Shown here: in pieces, positions 43,219-57,727 of the stretch
Position numbering within the stretch: the stretch's first letter is position 1
How the letters are laid out: every line of letters begins with the position of its first letter
Assembly (NCBI GenBank): GCA_022385755.1
Contig: MU278361.1
Span: 101,186 to 165,185, forward strand
Direction: 5' to 3'
Source: Trametopsis cervina
Lineage: Eukaryota > Basidiomycota > Agaricomycetes > Polyporales > Irpicaceae
DNA length: 64,000 bases
Translations under genes and position numbers: made by a program
Notes under the pieces: generated by a model
Database searches by the model: none
What the model was told of the DNA's origin: nothing
Seen by the model: the letters and a program-made list of their open reading frames with translations, nothing else

Positions 43219-44432
43219 GGCCGAATCCTATAGGAAGTTGAGTTGGGAAGTGTTGAGCAAACAAGCTTGCCACTGTGGATAGCTAGTGCATCGTTATATA
43301 CGATGCTAGTAGGAGTGGATAATCAGTCTCGGCAGATATGATCATCCAGTCTATGACAGCACGTGAAAGCGAAGCCACGGTCTAAACAACCTCGTCACTC
43401 TAATTGGCCGATTCTTCTCTCCCGCTGGAACACTCAGCTGGTCTTCGGCACTCCTAACGATGGTCCAGTGATACCCGAGGGGCGCCTATCCGGTGCGTTT
43501 CCCGTCGGGACCTCGTGTACCGCACACCGTAGAGCCAGAATGTGCGAAGGAAGGTCCAGGGCTGGCGAGTCGCGCTGTGGAAGATGAATGCGGGGCTAAT
43601 AAAGCAGAGAAGCGGCTGACTTCCCCTCTGAAGGAGACGGCATTGATAAGCACTTGGAAGGCGACAGCTATGTTCACTTCAAAGGGCATGCGAAATCGAG
43701 GTCAAAAGGGTGAGAACGAACGTACAAAAGATACGACTCGCGGCCTGTAGCTTGCGGCGTGGAACAGCACTGGATGTGGGCTGTATGGCAGTGATGAGTC
43801 CCACGCAAAATGTCAGTTCGCTTCCAGACATTCTTTGGCGATGCTGGTGAGCAGCGGCACCTCAGAAGAATGGCAATGCACCACGGATAATCTATCATCA
43901 TTGCTCTTTACTGGCCTGGCAACAAGTATGAGAGTGGGTGTCAGGAGAAGGACGTGTATGTCTCATGCCAACTGAAGTTGTGTAATCATTATCAGCCATA
44001 GGTATTAATGCACATGCAAGTATGACATACCTCAGTAAAATTGAAGTGGGAAGCTATAAAGCCAAGTGCGCTCTCTAATTTTGGTCGACACTCTTCGGGT
44101 TACCAGAGACTGAAGCAATTTTCGCAACTCTCGAGCACCTTGGAAGTGAATTCGATTTTAATCAGTTAGCTGCTAGAAGTGCATTTAGGTCGTCGTTGGT
44201 CGCGTTGCATATGTGAGGGTGCATATTGACCAAGGCATAGGACTGAGGAAGGGGGACGAGGTTACTTGTCGGCGCGTGCAACGCGTACTGTCACAGTGAC
44301 CATGTCACTTGTACGTGATCTGTGCGTTACGCTCGTGACGGGACGCGTACGCTATCAGGCGCTTGCTGGACGGAGTGTGCTCGAAGCTATAGCTTGCGTT
44401 TCGCACTTGCACACTCAGTATCCCTCTCCACC
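43219..44432. other. Intergenic, divergent promoters
   Basis: 1.2 kb between the start codons of the dioxygenase and RPT6. It holds short unsupported frames only. A run of AT-rich sequence at about 43970-44060 precedes the RPT6 side. Confidence 0.5.
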
Positions 44433-45900
<1,468 letters not shown>

Positions 45901-46323
45901 TTAACATATTGTACTTTTCTGTAGCATCATTTACTCTTTCTCGCTGGATAGCCTATGTCTGAGACTGGTTGGCGCCGTCTGCGGATCCGATCCCGCATAG
46001 CAGTCCTCCTCAACGGGAGGTTAATCTTACTTGAGTGTATCAGTCTTTGATTCGAGGACGTCCGTTTAGTCGCACTGTCGACATCGCGCGCGAGTATTTG
46101 TTGTGTTGCTGCTCGTCTTATATTCCGGAATAAAATAAGCAATGCGTATGGCAATCGCAGATCTGAGGATTTATCATTACGAGTCCCAGCGTCACATGTG
46201 GCATGCGCCAGAGGCCATTCACATCGCATGCTGGGCCGTATTTGGGGTCTATTGCATCCCTATCGCAGTCATCGACTGCATCTCTTCACAGGCTTTCGTT
46301 TGACGCATTCCTCCATCGCAGCC
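45901..46323. promoter_or_regulatory. Upstream region of the aminopeptidase gene
   Basis: 423 nt between RPT6 and the next gene on the same strand. The reading frame stays open for about 42 codons upstream of the chosen ATG, but that peptide has no mitochondrial or secretory character I would trust. Confidence 0.4.
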
Positions 46324-49300
46324 ATGGGTGGTGGTTCGTCGGTCCAAACCGTGAACACGTCGGCGCGGCTGAACGCTCTCCGCGAGCTGATGAAGAAGAG
46401 GGAGAACAACGTCACCGCTTATGTTGTGCCTAGTGAAGACCAACGTGAGTGTTTATATATGTCCGCGGGGGTGTTCCAGTCTCATATGCGTGTTTCATTG
46501 CAGATTACAGCGAGTACAGTGCTCATTGCGATGAGCGCCGCGCTTTTATATCTGGGTTCACGGGTTCTGCTGGTATGTCCATTGATCCTCGGAAAGGGTG
46601 GCGCGATGAACATGGATCCCGTTTTATAGGCACTGCTATCATCACACTTGATAGTGCATTCTTGTTCACCGATGGTCGCTATTTCCTCCAAGCCGAAAAG
46701 CAGCTCGATAGGTGCGTGTCCCCTGACTTCACCTCAGCCTCCCGATTAACGAACTTCGTCACCGGATAGCAATTGGACGTTGATGAAACAGGGCCTCCCA
46801 GGTATATCGTTAAGATCCCTGTCCTTCCCGTTCTCAAATTAATACACCGGACGCTGTCAGATGTACCGACATGGCAGGAGTTCCTTCACAAGGTATGCCG
46901 ATGCCAACCCCAACATGATCACACGAGCTGAGCAAACCCCCTAGAAACTCGATGAGCGCAGTCTCATTGGGATGGACCCAGCGTTGATTAGTGCAACCGA
47001 CGCAGAAAGCTTGCAGACATCTCTGAAGGCGAAAGATTCTCAACTTGTGTCCCTGACGGAGAACCTCGTTGACCAAGTCTGGGAAGACCGGCCTTCGAGA
47101 CCTACTAATGAAGTATTCCCCCTCGAAATCAAATTCTCCGGTACGTCGTGCGACTCTACCCTTCGCCCGCTGTGAATCACTCTCCGCAGGTGAGCCGCAC
47201 ACGGAGAAGATCAAGAAGGTGCAGGATGAGCTTGTAAAACGGAAGCACAAAGCCGTCGTCGTGAATATGCTGGACGAAGTCGCATGGTTGTTCAACCTAC
47301 GCGGATCCGACATCGACTACAACCCGGTCTTCTTCGCGTATGCCGCGGTGACGCAGACGTCCGCTATCCTGTTTATAAACCCCGCTCAGGTCACCGATAC
47401 TGTACGAGCCCATCTAGGATCTGCAGTCGAAATCAGACCCTACAGCGACTTCTTCACGTACCTGAGTGGCACTGGTGCTGAACTGGAGCTCAGTAAGGAT
47501 GCTGTGAGTGCGAGCCCCGTTTTGAAACGCGAGAAGATCTGACAGCTGGAATCTTTTAGCAAATACTGTTGGGAGACAAAGCGAGCCTTGCTATTGCGGA
47601 AGCTATCGGACGCGTATGTCATGGGCATCGAGCACTCGGACAATAACAAACGCTAACCCAGATTAATCCGCTCATTATGAAGGATAACATCGTAATTGCC
47701 AGGTCTCTCATTGCGGATCTTAAGTCTATCAAGAACCCCACAGAAGTAGAGGGTAAGAGCACATGATACTTTTGGCTTACCTTCCACTCATAGGGTATCG
47801 ACAGGCTTCAGGCAAAGTCACATCCGTGACGGCGCTGCGTTGGCTCGTTACTTTTGCTGGCTGGAGGAGCAGCTGAATACTGGCGCCGAACTCACCGAGA
47901 GCCAAGTTGCAGATCAGCTCGAGAAATATCGCTCGTGAGTGCAATGTAGCTTGCGCATCATCTCACAAACATTCATCCGCTCGATGTTAGGGAGCTTGAC
48001 CTCTTCCGTGGACTGTCGTTCTCGACCATCTCGGCAACAGGTCCCAATGGCGGTAAGTCATTACCGCGGGCTTTCTTGCTGGTATTTCGCTGATAGGCTC
48101 TGTAGCTATTATTCACTACGAACCTGATCGTGTGGAGTCCGCAATAGTGAAGAAAGACCAGGTAGACCGCATTCTACTGTATCGTACTCTGTCAATCCTA
48201 ATCGCACGCTTCAGGTCTACTTATGTGACTCCGGAGGTAAGCATAGCTGAAGTCGCTGACCATCCCCCAAAATAACATCGAAGAACGCTAGGACAATACT
48301 ACGACGGTACAACAGACGTAACACGAACATGGGTAAGAATCCTACATGTACCCTCTTTGCCTTGCATGACTAACTAATGCGCTGTAGCACTTTGGAACGC
48401 CTACCACCGAGGAGAAGCGGGCTTTCACGCGTGTACTCCAAGGGCACATCGCTATCGACTCAGCCATCTTCCCGAATGGAACAACGGGATATGTCATGTA
48501 CGTGCTGCTGCTGCTTCTGCTGAGTTACTCTGCGAGGCTGATCTGTCATGTTGTGTTATGTAGTGACTCGTGGGCGAGGCGGCCGTTGTGGGAAGACGGA
48601 TTTGGTACATTCACTTTCGCTACATAGCGCTCTTTCACCGTACTGATGATAATTCTAGACTTCCGGTGCGTAGCAAAGAGTTGATACGAATGAGGGTCGT
48701 TCTGAGTGGCAATCCAGACATGGGACAGGGCATGGTGTTGGTATGTCGTCCGATTCTTCTACTTGATATATGTCCTGACGGTCATCATAGGTCACTTCTT
48801 GAACGTCCACGAAGGTATGTCGAGCAATCCGAATTCATATTAGTCGTGTATGAAATTCCATGACCCGTTAGGTCCTCACGGAATTGGTGTGCGGATTGGT
48901 GAGTGCCATCGCAACTTCATAGATATGATGAATAGGTACTGAATGGCACACTATCAGCGTACAACAGTACCCCTCTCAAAGTTGGGATGACCGTATCGAA
49001 CGGTATGGTCCTCACACATCCGATTCCGTGATCCCTAATCGATCCACTATGACTACCTAGAACCCGGCTACTACGCCGATGGCCGTTTCGGAATCCGTAT
49101 TGAGAGCGTCGTAGTCGTGCGCGAGGCCAAGACACCGAACAACTTCGGCGACAAGGGTTTCCTCGGCTTCGAAACGCTAACGATGGTGAGTATACACGTG
49201 CGATATGATATGCGATCGAGAGAATCTGAAGTTGCGACTTGTACAGTGTCCCATCCACAAGAACCTCATTGAGGTATCACTGCTATCAGCTGCTGAGCGA

Positions 49301-49408
49301 AAGTGGATAGATAACTATCATGCGGAAGTACTCGAGAAGGTCTCGCCGCTACTCAAGAACGATCTTAAGACTCTGGCTTGGTTGGAACGCGAGTGTTCAC
49401 CTCTTTGA
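46324..49408 (+). CDS. Xaa-Pro aminopeptidase (aminopeptidase P, M24B, cytosolic type)
   Basis: Removes an N-terminal residue that precedes proline, using two metal ions. The gene is split into roughly 22 short exons, the most in this window. In order: an N-terminal creatinase-like domain (STRLN-type start, [32 protein letters not shown]), a middle domain ([20 protein letters not shown]) and the pita-bread catalytic domain. Metal ligands: both aspartates in [10 protein letters not shown], histidine in [11 protein letters not shown], and the two glutamates in VSNEPGYY and [24 protein letters not shown] is rebuilt over three exons. The end is [15 protein letters not shown]. The ATG at 46324 begins [20 protein letters not shown]. 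It matches the three-domain XPNPEP1/Fra1 class. Interior exon borders were traced but not all listed. Confidence 0.92.
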
Positions 49409-49571
49409 ATAAAACAATGGTGCTGCATATATAATATGTATATTGTTTATGAGGATTGTCTATGAGGGTATGAATTGCGCGTAAGGTATCAACATAGCCA
49501 GCAAGGTATATGCTACTTTATGTAGTCCGTATAGTCCGAATAAGTCTATGGTGTACAACACCAAACGCTGT

Positions 49572-50486
49572 CTAAGCGGAAGGAGGAGCTGACAAGGAAC
49601 CCGGGAGGTATATCTTTAGAAGGTGTCTTGACGAGCAGAAATCGCGACAAACTGGGCACATCTTCTTCTTTGACAGAGCAGTCTTTATACATCTATGGAA
49701 TAAGATGAGTATATGATGGATCCGCGATAGTATGTGCATTAACGTACGAGGTGCAGAAGAGATGGCCGCACTTGGTCGCGCATGCTTCCTTTGGCGCTTC
49801 AAGGCATAGAGGACAGCTGATATACAGACCGGCTGCAGGGATGCTTTCCTCTGTGGATGCAGCTTGATCTATGAAGGGATCCTTAGGCTCGACAGATTGG
49901 GTGGTCGATGTGGCTGCTACTGTGGTGGTGGTCGCCACCCTTCGACTCGAGGGAGGTACGGGGGCAAACGCATCATATGCGTCCAACTCCTCTTCGAAGT
50001 CCTCATTCTCGTCGTCCGTCCAGTAATCGACCGATTCGTCGGAGACATCCCCCTCATCGGCGTCCGAATCGCCTTCGTTGGGGAACTGGATGCGGCCGAG
50101 TTCGTCCTCCCAACCTTCCGACGAGTCGTCTATCTCCTCGTCGTCGCTATCGTCATCGCTGTCATCGCGATGGACAGCGGCGTACTCGACGTGTACGCGA
50201 AAGCCGGCACGAGTCTTGAAGTCTTTCTCGCAAACTGCACACCAGTTATGGCGGGGAGATATGACGAGATGCTGAGGGACGATATGTCGATGCGATGGTT
50301 GCAATGAATGTATGCGAAGTGACTTACGTTCCGCAGAGAGTTCTTGTTGGCGAAGCGACGATTGCATGTGTCGCACTTCGGGTGGTTGGTAGACACCTGA
50401 ACGTGGTGTCTCCGAGCGTCGCTGCCGGGGAAGTAGCGATCGCAGAGAGTGCAATACGTCAGATCGACGTAGAGAAGGTCAGACAT
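49572..50486 (-). CDS. Small C2H2 + RING protein
   Basis: Three exons in phase: 50486-50328, 50271-49748 and 49692-49572; 267 residues. Residues 8-80 hold about three zinc-knuckle units: CTLCDRYFPGSDARRHH, CDTCNRRFANKNSLRNH and CAVCEKDFKTRAGFRVHVEY. The middle is a very acidic stretch (DDSDDDSDDEEIDDSSEGWE and on). The C-terminal RING is assembled over the second intron: CPLCLEAP, CATKCGHLFCTSC, MCPVCRDF. The design (C2H2 array, disordered middle, C-terminal RING) is the same as the large gene at 20266-23010, and the exon boundary before the finger histidine is also shared. Probable E3 ligase by analogy. Function unknown. Confidence 0.78.
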
Positions 50487-51172
50487 ATTGAACTTTAAGC
50501 AGAAAGTAGGTGGATATAGTAGTGTAGAGTAGAGTAATCAGTGGCGATGGTGGATGATGAATGTGTGAAGCTGCGAAGGTAGAACCCGACTCCTCTGTTC
50601 AAGGCCCGTACTATATAGGTAGGGGCCACATTCGAGTCCGTTACGAGTCGGCTTGCATTGTGGAGTGCATCTGTGCCGTCGCCGAGCTCGCCGTGTAGCC
50701 GACACTCGAATCGTCACCGTCCACGACTCAAATCGTCCGATCCGCAACTTCCAGTGCCGACGACCTCTAAATAGCTTAGAGGTTGTCTGCACGGGGTAGG
50801 TAGCATCGGAGGATCCAAGCCGACATATCTTCTCGCCCACACCGTGGTATGCAGCGAAGTGGTGGTGGGTAGACAATCGTAGTACATGATCGACAGGAAG
50901 AGCCCACCTGTGTGCGGGCGATCACATATAAGTTTCTGCGGATATCCATATATGGTAATGCAGCGGGATGTGGCGCGCGATCACTGGCACGGTCAGTGCA
51001 CGCTTTCGGCGCTCCTTCATTTCACTCAACTTCGACCCGCTACCGCCACCTCCTCAGGACAGGCCGCCGGCCCAACGGTGCAGCTTCCTCACACCCACAT
51101 AAACGCGCTTGTACTGTTCCTGCACAACACATCTCGCCTAATTTAACTTTATCCTATTGTACCTTCCTCGTA
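50487..51172. promoter_or_regulatory. Divergent promoter region, C2H2-RING / HIRA
   Basis: About 690 nt between two divergent start codons. Short frames only; the region contains the 5' regions of both genes. No specific site identified. Confidence 0.45.
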
Positions 51173-54100
51173 ATGAAGTTCACGAAACCGTCTTGGGTTG
51201 TACACAACGGTTCGTGTGTTCCAAATTTGACGTCGGTATACTAAATTCTGAGACGTGCTTAAGATTCCTCAAGCAAAGAGCAGTCAAAGCGTCTCTCCGT
51301 CTTCTCCTGTCATGTACATCCGGACGGCTCCCGAATAGCCACAGGAGGACTCGACGCGAAAGTGCGAATATGGAGCACGAAGCCCATCCTAAATCCTGCT
51401 TCCGAGTTATCCGGACGGCCGCCGAAATCGCTATGCACGCTCGCCATGCACACCGGCCCTGTGTTGACGGTGAGGTGGGCACACTCCGGACGGTGGCTCG
51501 CGAGTGGCAGCGACGATGCAATTATCATGATATGGGATCTGGACCCGTGAGTTACTGCGTGTAAAAGGCTGCTCTTCTTTCTCACTCTTGTAATAGGACA
51601 GCACGTGGGAAGGTGTGGGGTTCAGATGAAATAAACGTAGAGGGATGGAAGCCGCTGAAACGCTTGCCGGGTCACGAGAGCGGTATGTACACGACGCGTG
51701 TCGCAGCGAACCACGACTCACACTTTTGTAGATGTAACAGATGTTGCATGGTCACCGGGGGACAGGTATTTGGCGTCTGTTGGGCTCGACTCCCAAGTGT
51801 TGATCTGGTGCGGGTTCACCCTTGGTGAGTGACACCATACATATCCTAGTGCTGCGTTCTGACCAGTGTAGAGCGTCTTCGGAGACTGGACAAACATCAA
51901 GGATTCGTGAAGGGTGTTTGTTGGGATCCGGTCGGTGAATTTCTGGCTACGCAGTCGGACGATAGATCCGTCAAAGTGTGGCGCACGACCGATTGGGAAC
52001 TGGAGGCTGAAGTCAAGAAGCCGTTTGAAGACTCACCTGGTACTTTCTTCCGACGCCTTAGGTATTCATTACGCTATTTCATTCTCTTAATATCACATAT
52101 TCACAATTTTACCCCCCAGTTGGTCTCCAGATGGTGCACATATCACCGCCTCCAACGCCACCAACAACAAAGGATACGTGTTCATCGCTGCCGTCATTGC
52201 TCGTAACACTTGGACTTCGGAGATCAGCCTTGTCGGACATGAAAACACTGTTGAAGTTGCCGTAAGTGTCTTTGTTTTCCGCCCCTATTCATGTGTCTAA
52301 CTTGCCGAAACAAGGCCTACAACCCTCATATATTCCTTCGCGACACATCTAGTCCAGTGGTGGCGTCAAACATCTGTTCAGTTGTTGCTCTCGGTGCAGA
52401 CGACCGTTCGGTGTCTGTGTGGCAAACAAAGTCGGCACGGCCGCTTGTTGTAGCGAAGGACGTTTTTGAGCGTCAGATCATGGATCTGAGTTGGTAAGTT
52501 GCTCTCATCTTCCTGAATCTTAAATGAACTTGTGCTCAAACCACCATGTAGGTCGTCCGATGGCCTCACGTTATACGCTGTATCCTCTGACGGAACCATG
52601 GCGGTCTTCAATTTCGAAGCTTCAGAACTGGAAGGGATAGCTCCGCCTTCGGCACAAGAACAGTATTTGAAGAAATTCGGATTCACAGCCCCTCCTCTGC
52701 CAGACGGCTTCCAACATCAACCTACAGCTACAGATCCCCGTATGACACCCCCGCCATCACCTGGACGTGTATCAGTTGCGCCACCAGCGCACGCGCAAGA
52801 CGGTGGCTTTGGCTCTGCTAGCGGAGGTGGCGAGCACATCAACAAGCTTGTGGCGAAGCGCAGCAACAAGAAACGTGTTCCCCTCTCTACCTTCGGCTCG
52901 GTTCCGAGTGCCGCCATACCCTCAGCTGCCAACCACTCCTCCCTCATATCCTCCTCCAACACAGCACAGAAAACCAACGGACGTTCGTTCCATGAAATCG
53001 CCGGCATCGTCCCTTCCCGTGCTGCGGCCTCATCCTCTTTCGAGCCCTCGATATCCAGGAGCTCGTTCGGAGGCGGGATGTTGGACGACGACATGGGACT
53101 GGACCTCAGCTATCCGTTCGGCGACGACGCAGACATGAGCACCGAGGTCACCATCAGTGCATTGGACACGCAAGGCAGGGGGAAGCGAAAGTCGAGTGCG
53201 ATGGACTTCCCCGATGATCGGCCCAGCAAGGCCCGCACTTTAGGGGGCGACCGTATTCGTGAAGCCGTGCCTGTTCGGGAACTTGCTGCGCCACCGAAGG
53301 TCGCGAGTGGCAGTGGAGTTGGACTGGCTTGGTCCGCTGAACATCCGTTGGCGGGTCGTGTGCCGTGGCCTCCGTTGCTGAACTACTTGAAAGTCTCAGT
53401 TGAAGGCACAGATGACGTATTGGAGTGTCGGAATTCTGAGGATGGATGTAAGTGAATTTGCGCGCGTAGTACTGTGCTGCATCCTGACTTCGTCTCTTTG
53501 TAGCATCTTTCGAGGTCATATATGTGAGCGGGAAGCAGACGCAGTGGCTTGATTATGTGCCCTTGCCCGTATTGGGGCTCACCGCTACAACATCCTTCTG
53601 CGCTGTTTGTTTGCAAGACGGTTCTTTGCATGTGTATTCTCCCACTGGTAGACGGTATGTATATTTGATGGTTATTTCGCAGGTTTGTTGGCTTATGCGA
53701 GCTTTTAGGGTAATGCCTGTCATGTCATTGGGCGACCCTTGTTCCCAAATACATGGAGCAAAGAACAGCTTGCTCGTACTGACCGTAAGCGGCCAGCTAC
53801 ACGCATGGTAAGTACTTTTCGTACACAGATCCACTTCAGCTATTTTGATCTAGCATACCTTAGGGATGTCAAGCAACAAAAAGCCCTTTTCCCTCCCACA
53901 TCAGTGCAGCCTATACTTGGCAACACGCCGAACGTGACCATCACATCCGCCTACATCCGCCCCAATGGCTGCCCCGTCATCAAGCTCACCTCCAGTGTCA
54001 TCTACTCCTACGATGCGGCCCTGCTCAGCTGGACGAAGCTCGCGGACAGCTGGTATGCCGAAGGCTCAGACGCGTGGTGGGGCAGGCATGTATCACAGAG

Positions 54101-54614
54101 GCAGACAGTCAGTGCTCTGGAAGGCTATGTTGGCGAGATCGCGCCGCTGCCCGATAGCGAGAAGGAGCGTCCTGCGTGGTGGGGCCCGGCGCTGTTCCTG
54201 GGGCATTTGGAGACCCGGATGCATGCTGCTAGGAATCTGGACAGTCCGCCGGAGTACAAGCATGCGCTTCTGCTGTATTCAAAGAAAATTGCTGATGAAG
54301 GGTTCCGCGCGAAAGCGGAGGAGCTTGTGAAAGAGTTGTTTGGCCCGACGTACTGGTATGTCGCTGTTTCTGTTCTGGTTGCAATGTCGCTCATCGTGGT
54401 ATAGGCGGCCTGGTCGAGATGACAGCTGGTCGCCGACGGTCGCTGGTTTCTCCAAACGCGATCTTCTCAAAGATGTGCTCAGTCTCTTTGGTGAGTATGC
54501 ATTTGACTGCATGTAACACGTCGCTGACGATACGCCACAGCACGAAGCAAAACCCTGACGAAGCTCGCCCTGGATTGGCAAGATATCCTCAAGAAGGCTG
54601 CCAACGATGATTGA
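51173..54614 (+). CDS. HIR1: Histone chaperone HIRA/Hir1
   Basis: Deposits H3-H4 independently of replication together with Asf1. Starts MKFTKPSWVVHN, then a 60-nt-class intron, then SVFSCHVHPDGSRIATGGLD. Seven WD repeats follow over several exons (ILNPASELSGRPP, HTGPVLTVRWAHSGRWLASG, DVTDVAWSPGDRYLASVGLD, HQGFVKGVCWDPVGEFLATQ, DGAHITASNATNNKGYVF, ICSVVALGADDRSVSVWQTK, SSDGLTLYAVSSDGTMAVFN). Then a linker with a basic, proline-containing motif near KKRVPLSTFG, which is in the position of the B domain that binds Asf1. The C-terminal HIRA domain ends at ALFLGHLETRMHAARNLDSP and LALDWQDILKKAANDD; the stop is TGA at 54612-54614. About 12 exons; not all borders are listed. Coupling of propeller and Hir domain excludes Hir2-only fragments. 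Confidence 0.92.
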
Positions 54615-54711
54615 TACTTTTCCATTCACTGTTACCACATGTCTGGTTTTCTTAGATGTTTTGTTGTCGTGCATTTGTTGTACAGCATCATGTTTCGATA
54701 TATTACTACAT

Positions 54712-56089
54712 TTACTTCCAGTGCACCTTCAAAATAACCCGTTTGACTCCTTCATCTTTCTTCCACACTGATTCCACCGTACCCGGGCGTCTGCCACAGC
54801 TGCTACTATTCGCACCCTGGACGGCGTCGATGAATTCAGTCACGCCGCCTCCCACTCCGAAATACACGAGCTTGGCGGCGACGATGCACAGGTGTTCTGG
54901 GTCACTGTTGGCTTCCTTTGAGGACATCGTCATGTCGCTCGTGAGTTCTTCGAGAGACTTCGTGCGTTGTGTGCAAGCCCTCCACATCAGGTCAAGTAAG
55001 GGCGGCAGACTCTCGATACGATATATGGTCTCTGAGGTCAGTACGACATCGTACTTCCCACCCGCGGTGCTCAAGTCGAAGGTCTCCCATGACCCAGAGA
55101 AGAATCGGATCTCGATGTTATAACCGTCCAGCGATTGTCGAAATGCGGTGATGAGCGCGGGTGTCAGTGGTAGGTCGCCAGACTGGGTGGGGTCCACTGG
55201 GGGAAGGGTGTCTTCGTCTTCGTCTGTGCTTTCCCTATGAGGGTTGCTCTCTCGGAATGTGGCTGACGCAGGGGACATATCTGACCGGATTTGAAACTAA
55301 GTGGATAACAAGGTGATAGGGCGCGGAAATACGCACACCATGTCAAGATGATGTTAGGGAGTACAGCAAGCCGGAACACGAGCTCGTTATAGTCCTGCAT
55401 ATGAATTGCGGTGCGTCGATCTGAGTTTGGTGGCTGCGAGAAGGCTTCGTGAATGAGGCGCATCGATGGTATGGCGGTGCCACTGCCCAGCTAGCAACAA
55501 GAATCTATTACTCAGAAGGCTATTCATGATGTTGCAGCCTACCTCCAGGATTCTTTTGCCAAGTATAGTGGATCGAGTAGCTTGAGAGTCAAGGTAATCA
55601 CCCAGGTAGCCCGCAAGATCCAGGCTGCACTCCCATGTCTTCAATCCTCCTTCGTAGACTCCGGGAATGAGATCTGAAGGTGCCTCCACGAATTGAAGTT
55701 CGTCAACTTCGGGTACTTGTTCTTCATTCCGCTCTTCCAGTGATGAATTTGATATCAACTGGAAACGTGCATCGAATAGATCTCTTCTGGGCAATGTTAG
55801 TGATCCGCCCTTTGGCGTTGAGATGTGTAATGGGGAGAATGAGATAGTGCCCGGAAGTGTTTTGAGCTAAAATGATGGTTTTAAGTCAGTAACAGATCTC
55901 ATGGCTGCAAGTATAACTTACGAGAGCATCCAACGGGTGTTCCTGGAAAGAGGCTGCTGTGCTACTTCCTGCTATATCACCCTGACTTGCAGGCTCACTT
56001 GCAGATACATTCTCGTTTGTGTTTTTCTGGGTTTCTAACAGCTCCTGAACTTCAGGATCTTCATCAATTTCGAAGTCGAATTTGAACAT
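54712..56089 (-). CDS. HPM1: Protein-histidine N-methyltransferase (Hpm1/METTL18)
   Basis: Methylates a histidine in ribosomal protein Rpl3. Four exons in phase: 56089-55922, 55866-55543, 55490-55337 and 55280-54712; 404 residues. N-terminal FKFDFEIDEDPEVQE is the acidic family leader. The SAM-binding loop is LGSGTAIPSMR, preceded by PGVYEGGLKTWECSLDLAGY, where the WECSxDL-type element is diagnostic. Further blocks: MQDYNELVFRLAVLPNIILTW, FFSGSWETFD and YDVVLTSETIYRIESLPPLL. There is an insert between the loop and FFSGSW with acidic and serine residues (ESTDEDEDTLPPVDP). It lies tail-to-tail with HIRA, with under 100 nt between the stops. Confidence 0.9.
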
Positions 56090-56360
56090 GTCTGAGCTCG
56101 ATGTCCTCGAAATATCTTTACACGCGTTCAGGTATAGAATGGAAGAGAACCCATAATGGCACTTACTGCAAATAATGGAATGAATTTTCGTCGCGCTCAG
56201 AAATTTACGATCCACACATTCACGGAGAAAAACTGGATCTTGAATTGGGAGACGCCACAAAGCGGGCGCTTACATGATGGTTCAAAATCACTCGGCGAAT
56301 AAATGATACAGCTTCACTTATGGAAGTAGGCTACATTAATATCGATACAGATGGTAATAG
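56090..56360. other. Intergenic, short
   Basis: About 270 nt between the start codon of HPM1 and the stop codon of the secreted-protein gene, both on the minus strand. Contains the HPM1 promoter; no specific element seen. Confidence 0.45.
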
Positions 56361-57295
56361 CTACAATAGTCTGGAACCACGACGAATAGCACGTCTAGCA
56401 TGCAAAGAACGTTTATAAGAATACGTCGAGCTTGGAGTTGGCGTAGCTTGGGGTGCACCCATGAAATCCGAACTGGAGCCTGTCATATCACAGTGAGGAG
56501 TAGCTGATGCTTGCGTTGAGCTACTATTTGTGCCTACAGCGTTGTCTGGCAGTGCTGTGGGAGCCGAAGTGGCGGTAGCAGAAGAAGATATTATAGTCCC
56601 CCCGTGTGCTATGACGCTTCGAATAACGCCCATTGCCTCCTCAGGTGAGATTATGGTTGTAAAGTTCGGTGAGTCGGTGGGAGCAGATGGAGCTGGTATA
56701 GTGACTGTCACAGTTACTACAGCCACGCCGGGATCATCGGTAGGAGTCGCACTAGCCGATGGATTGATAGTGGTAGCTGAGGGATTGGATACCGGAGGCA
56801 TGGTAGGCAACGGAACAGTAGAGTTCGTGTTGTTATTGATGGGGCCACCAGTAACCCCCGCTCGCTGGAACATGGAGCTTGCTTGTGAATCGCTCACGCA
56901 GGCAATAAACTATACGCGATGGTCAACGCCAGTAAAGCTTAGAAAAAGACGTGATACATACTGTTCCGGGGGTGTCTACCATGGGTAATGCCAGGCATGA
57001 CTGCGCTGTACTACACTGTTTGAGCTGCCAGGTACCGGATTGGCAGAGCGCGGGTACACCTGCTACGCAGGCTGTTTGACCAACTAACGACACGGGTCAG
57101 GTAGTTAATAACGTAGTGGACGTGGTACGCACCACTACAAGGGTCGGTCTGATTGATGTGCTGAAATTGCGCGTTAAGAATCTGAGCATCCAGCGCGTTC
57201 TGGTGCAAGATTGTCGTTGCGTTGGAATTTGTGGCTTGACCAAGAGTCAGCGAAGCTGTCAAGGTTGCGACAAGAAAAACCAGGAGATGATTCAT
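56361..57295 (-). CDS. Secreted protein with a CBM19-like cysteine motif
   Basis: Three exons in phase: 57295-57133, 57083-56962 and 56909-56361; 277 residues. A signal peptide (NHLLVFLVATLTASLTLGQ) is followed by a short helical segment. A cysteine motif then reads DPCSVGQTACVAGVPALCQS, WQLKQCSTAQSCLALPMVD, and GTFIACVSDSQAS. The order C-x8-ACV-x6-C-x10-C-x5-C matches the chitin-binding-like unit seen in fungal extracellular proteins (CBM19-related). The last 150 residues are Ser/Thr/Pro-rich, likely O-glycosylated, and contain TVTVTIP and a short conserved piece (SPEEAMGVIRSVIAHGG). No GPI tail is obvious. It may bind chitin in the fungus's own wall. Catalytic residues are absent. I am fairly sure of the secretion and the cysteine pattern, less of the ligand. 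Confidence 0.75.
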
Positions 57296-57727
57296 TGTAG
57301 AAGGAGTCGTGAAATGTGCAGTCGGTCCGAATATGAGGCACGCCTCGGGTATTGATAATGATAAGTGGCCGCGGCGAATGGGTGAGAGCACCGGGCTCTA
57401 AAGGGACGAAACAGAGGGCGTAATGCTGAAAAGCAGGGGGAGACATCTCTGTAGAGGTTGCATACTTATATGGCCTGGTGCCTGGCCTCAGAAGGGGTAA
57501 CATCAATGGCCGAAAACAATGGTCGTTGCGAACAATGTCGACGTTATTGTACTGAACAAGGCCAGACTTAGAGCGTCTATAACGGACTGCCGAACATTGT
57601 TCAGGCACGTGATCTACCTATTTCGGGCAAGCGGCCGTGGATCTGGTAAGCTCCAGGCAAGCGCGCTCAGTATCGTCGTCGTCGGGCCTCCCTCGCTTTT
57701 CCTCAAGACACCCGACGTACTTTCAAG
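57296..57727. promoter_or_regulatory. Divergent promoter, secreted protein / RPS26
   Basis: 430 nt between two divergent start codons; the right part is the ribosomal protein promoter, with pyrimidine-rich stretches such as CCTCCCTCGCTTTTCCTC close to the start, usual for ribosomal protein genes. Confidence 0.45.
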